Made by a program: the position numbers and the translations under genes. The notes under the pieces are model-generated. The model searched no databases, was not told where the DNA came from, and saw only the letters and a program-made list of their open reading frames with translations. This document shows, piece by piece, positions 23,362 to 25,141 of a stretch of 25,141 nt of DNA (the first letter of the stretch is position 1; the number at the start of each line of letters is the position of its first letter). The stretch is from a virus: positions 1 to 25,141 of IMG/VR virus record IMGVR_UViG_3300049157_000010; one strand, given 5' to 3'.

Positions 23362-23801
23362 GTGTTGCATTCCCCTAATTGGTAAGGCGTATCATTTGAT
23401 TTAAATATGGTTCTAGTTATTTGTTTGGCGCGTGAGTTGTATTCAGCTCGCACGTCATTGCACTGGTATTGTAAGCCATCCGATATGCTGACTAGTCTGG
23501 AATGTTCTATCTTATCCTCATAGGTCCAGTTTGCCCGTTCACCAGCATCTTGTTTGAACCGTTCCACCGCTAAACTCGCTATCTCTAACTTGCGCATTAT
23601 CGATCGAAACGATTCATGCTGATTATGGAAATACTCGTAGTTGTATATGATCTTATCGGTTTCAGTTACCTTTGAAATAACAGAGAAAGGCTTCCATATA
23701 GTGCTAAGCACAATCGTAGAAACTATGATTATTAGACCGATTGACAATATCGCTATAATCGGACCCTTAAAGAAATTTCTTTCGAAAGTTTCCCAACTCA
23801 T
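23358..23801 (-). CDS. Single-pass membrane protein paired with the lipoprotein
   Basis: A 147-residue protein with one membrane helix (residues 13-35, GPIIAILSIGLIIIVSTIVLS) and a periplasmic-side helical domain (FHNQHESFRSIMRKLEIASL, then QYQCNDVRAEYNSRAKQITR and a tail NDTPYQLGEC). A strong GGAGGA lies seven bases before the ATG. Its stop overlaps the lipoprotein start (ATGA), so the two are made together. The segment with AEYNSRAKQI resembles small membrane proteins that I have seen next to such lipoproteins. A two-component envelope complex (spanin-like or exclusion) is an inference. Confidence 0.65.
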   Translation of the reverse strand: MSWETFERNFFKGPIIAILSIGLIIIVSTIVLSTIWKPFSVISKVTETDKIIYNYEYFHNQHESFRSIMRKLEIASLAVERFKQDAGERANWTYEDKIEHSRLVSISDGLQYQCNDVRAEYNSRAKQITRTIFKSNDTPYQLGECNT

Positions 23802-24968
23802 TTATTCATCCTCCCAAGGGCCCCATCGCTTAGCGCCTTTGTAGCCTATCGCTAAATCTAGGAATTCCTTTTTAGCGTCGTAAGAGTCCGACTTAAACCA
23901 TTTCTTGGCGAATGCGTTAATGTTGCCGGAACCCAACGAAAGCATATCAAGCAATACTGTTACGGCTGTTTGAGGTAATTCCATAGATTCACCACAAACA
24001 GCTTGCGTGATTAGTTCCGATGTGCGATCGCTACCCGTTTTTTCTAGAACACGCTTGTATCCAAGGTACCCCGTTGCTATATCAATCGACCGCTCGGCCG
24101 TCATTTCTTTGAGCATTGCCTGGAAAAGGTCACTCTGCGCTTTCGCAACAAAATATCGTTGGGATAGGTCAGGGCCATCTAGAGCATCAATCTTGTATAG
24201 ATCTTGCGCGTCCTTGCAAGAATTAAAGTATGGGCATTTCATGCATCCGATCCCTGGTATTGCTCGCCTAGTGTTGTCTGCAATGTCGCAAGCTAAGAGA
24301 ATATCCTCAGACCATTTGTTAAGCTTTGCTTCCCCATCCTCATCGAGGACGATAGTGTCATGATAAATATTCTGAGTTTGTAGGTTCCCTATTCGGCGGG
24401 TGATTGCTTGCGGCGGGTTTACCACGCTTTGATCGGCGTGCGCTAGAACACTGTGACCTTTTAGCTGAAGTGTGTCTAATGCGTTGGCGGTCGATTGCCA
24501 ATCTGTTTTCCAATCAGTGGTTACAATCGAGGGATATTCTAGTCCTGATTGGGTTTCGATTTCCTCATAGTGCAGCATATCGATGCGAGCAATGAATCTA
24601 GCATCTGGTATGTCACACGCATATCCCGCAGCGTCCATACCTAACTCGATCTCATATGATGCGCCAAGAGGTAGGCCGTTTTGCTCTAGGAAACCCTTTG
24701 CGAGATCTCGTCCTGTAATGGCGCTCTCAATGTGTACAGGTGGCAGTTTGTTACCCCTGAATACCCTAGGCTCTGAGCATAGCTTTGTGAGGGTTTTTTC
24801 GTATGGTGCGACGTCTTGCCCTTTACCAGAGCTCTCTATAACCGCATGCGCGGAGACTCCAACTTCAAATATTGTGTTATCGCGTGGCACATGGTTTTCA
24901 TAGAAATCTAAGGCTTTTGGACACGTTTCTTTTAAAAGTCTAAGATCGGACGAACTATAGGTTTTCAT
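23802..24968 (-). CDS. PD-(D/E)XK nuclease with iron-sulfur cysteines, RecB/Cas4-like
   Basis: A 388-residue nuclease candidate of the PDDEXK_1/RecB-AddB-Cas4 group. Visible motifs are VGVSAHAVIES with His41, FIARIDML with Asp130, TTDWKTD with Asp152 and Lys154, and a following Gln168 (LQLKGHS), the usual H-D-(D/E)xK-Q order. One Cys near the N-terminus (Cys16 in KETCPKAL) and three later (Cys242, Cys245, Cys251 in GCMKCPYFNSC) match the four-cysteine 4Fe-4S arrangement of AddB and Cas4 nucleases. AGGGGGC lies five bases before the ATG. It probably acts as an exonuclease in phage replication or recombination. No cas1/cas2 or helicase is in the window. Confidence 0.85.
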   Translation of the reverse strand: MKTYSSSDLRLLKETCPKALDFYENHVPRDNTIFEVGVSAHAVIESSGKGQDVAPYEKTLTKLCSEPRVFRGNKLPPVHIESAITGRDLAKGFLEQNGLPLGASYEIELGMDAAGYACDIPDARFIARIDMLHYEEIETQSGLEYPSIVTTDWKTDWQSTANALDTLQLKGHSVLAHADQSVVNPPQAITRRIGNLQTQNIYHDTIVLDEDGEAKLNKWSEDILLACDIADNTRRAIPGIGCMKCPYFNSCKDAQDLYKIDALDGPDLSQRYFVAKAQSDLFQAMLKEMTAERSIDIATGYLGYKRVLEKTGSDRTSELITQAVCGESMELPQTAVTVLLDMLSLGSGNINAFAKKWFKSDSYDAKKEFLDLAIGYKGAKRWGPWEDE

Positions 24969-25141
24969 GTTTGCCCCCTAGGCAATTGAGTATATTTTGT
25001 CTGACGATTTTTAGCCTTTCTAGTTTAAATTCTAGTTTTACTTGTAAGGCTTCTAGATCGGATGCCGCTTCTGTTAGTCCTAGTTCTGTCAGGAGATGAT
25101 TGTCGTCTGTATCCCAATAAGTTGCTCCCCTATTATTCTCG
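24955..25141 (-). CDS. C-terminal end of an unknown protein (cut by the window edge)
   Basis: On the - strand a frame is open from the right edge to a TAG at 24955-24957, giving about 61 residues. They include LLTELGLTEAASDLEALQVK and LEFKLERLKIVRQNIL, a charged helical pattern that looks like real coding sequence. It overlaps the nuclease gene start by 14 bases. The start lies outside the window, so no function can be given; gene order suggests a replication or recombination partner of the nuclease. Confidence 0.55.
   Translation of the reverse strand, partial: ENNRGATYWDTDDNHLLTELGLTEAASDLEALQVKLEFKLERLKIVRQNILNCLGGKHENL

Noticed and set aside
23362-23370. Upstream ATG for the 174-residue lipoprotein
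   Set aside because: The AGGGGA site abuts it directly; the ATG at 23361 has correct spacing and an ATGA overlap.
1-25141. tRNA, rRNA, integrase, attachment site or transposase
   Set aside because: No cloverleaf-like segment, recombinase motif or terminal inverted repeat was noticed on reading; without a scan this is not a firm negative.

Overview
The window is part of the genome of a tailed bacteriophage (podovirus type) of a probably Gram-negative host. No bacterial housekeeping gene, rRNA, tRNA, integrase or CRISPR array was seen. A Gram-negative host is inferred from the P22-type short-tail virion genes and from two phage-encoded lipoprotein candidates, each paired with an inner-membrane protein.

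Left and middle part (1-19296, + strand): one long, tightly coupled late gene block, with stop and start codons overlapping as TAATG or ATGA at most junctions. The order resembles the P22 morphogenesis module. It runs portal (5' end cut by the window edge), a small N4 gp49/Sf6 gp66-type protein, scaffold, P22-type major capsid protein, a strong rho-independent hairpin, a tiny basic protein, a hypothetical protein, a sulfotransferase, and an SU10/P22 gp4-type head-tail adaptor. Next comes a tail/receptor region of three large proteins: a lectin-like protein with an internal duplication, a 959-residue parallel beta-helix tailspike candidate, and a smaller paralogue of the first. After these come small structural proteins, a gp10-like tail nozzle candidate, and three internal or DNA-ejection proteins. 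The first ejection protein carries an unusual repeat whose motif recurs at exactly 7 or 11 residues.

Right part (25141-19223, - strand): a convergent operon of mostly small genes. It holds the end of an unknown gene at the right edge, then an Fe-S PD-(D/E)XK nuclease, two membrane-protein plus lipoprotein pairs, a small HTH protein, several tiny membrane proteins, a two-helix holin-like protein, and a regulator fusing a ribbon-helix-helix-like N-terminus to a Rha domain. Several of these genes were too short for routine ORF calling (29, 45 and 52 residues) and were translated by hand. The last one (45 residues) overlaps the 3' end of the + strand ejection gene tail to tail. The many envelope-directed products suggest a lysis and/or superinfection-exclusion region, but no endolysin is visible here.

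The most interesting points are: the virion-embedded sulfotransferase; the duplicated lectin-like modules with a shared C-terminal tag; the beta-helix protein with a signal peptide, many cysteines and a jelly-roll domain inserted between glycine linkers; the 7/11-residue repeat; and the dense envelope-protein cluster.
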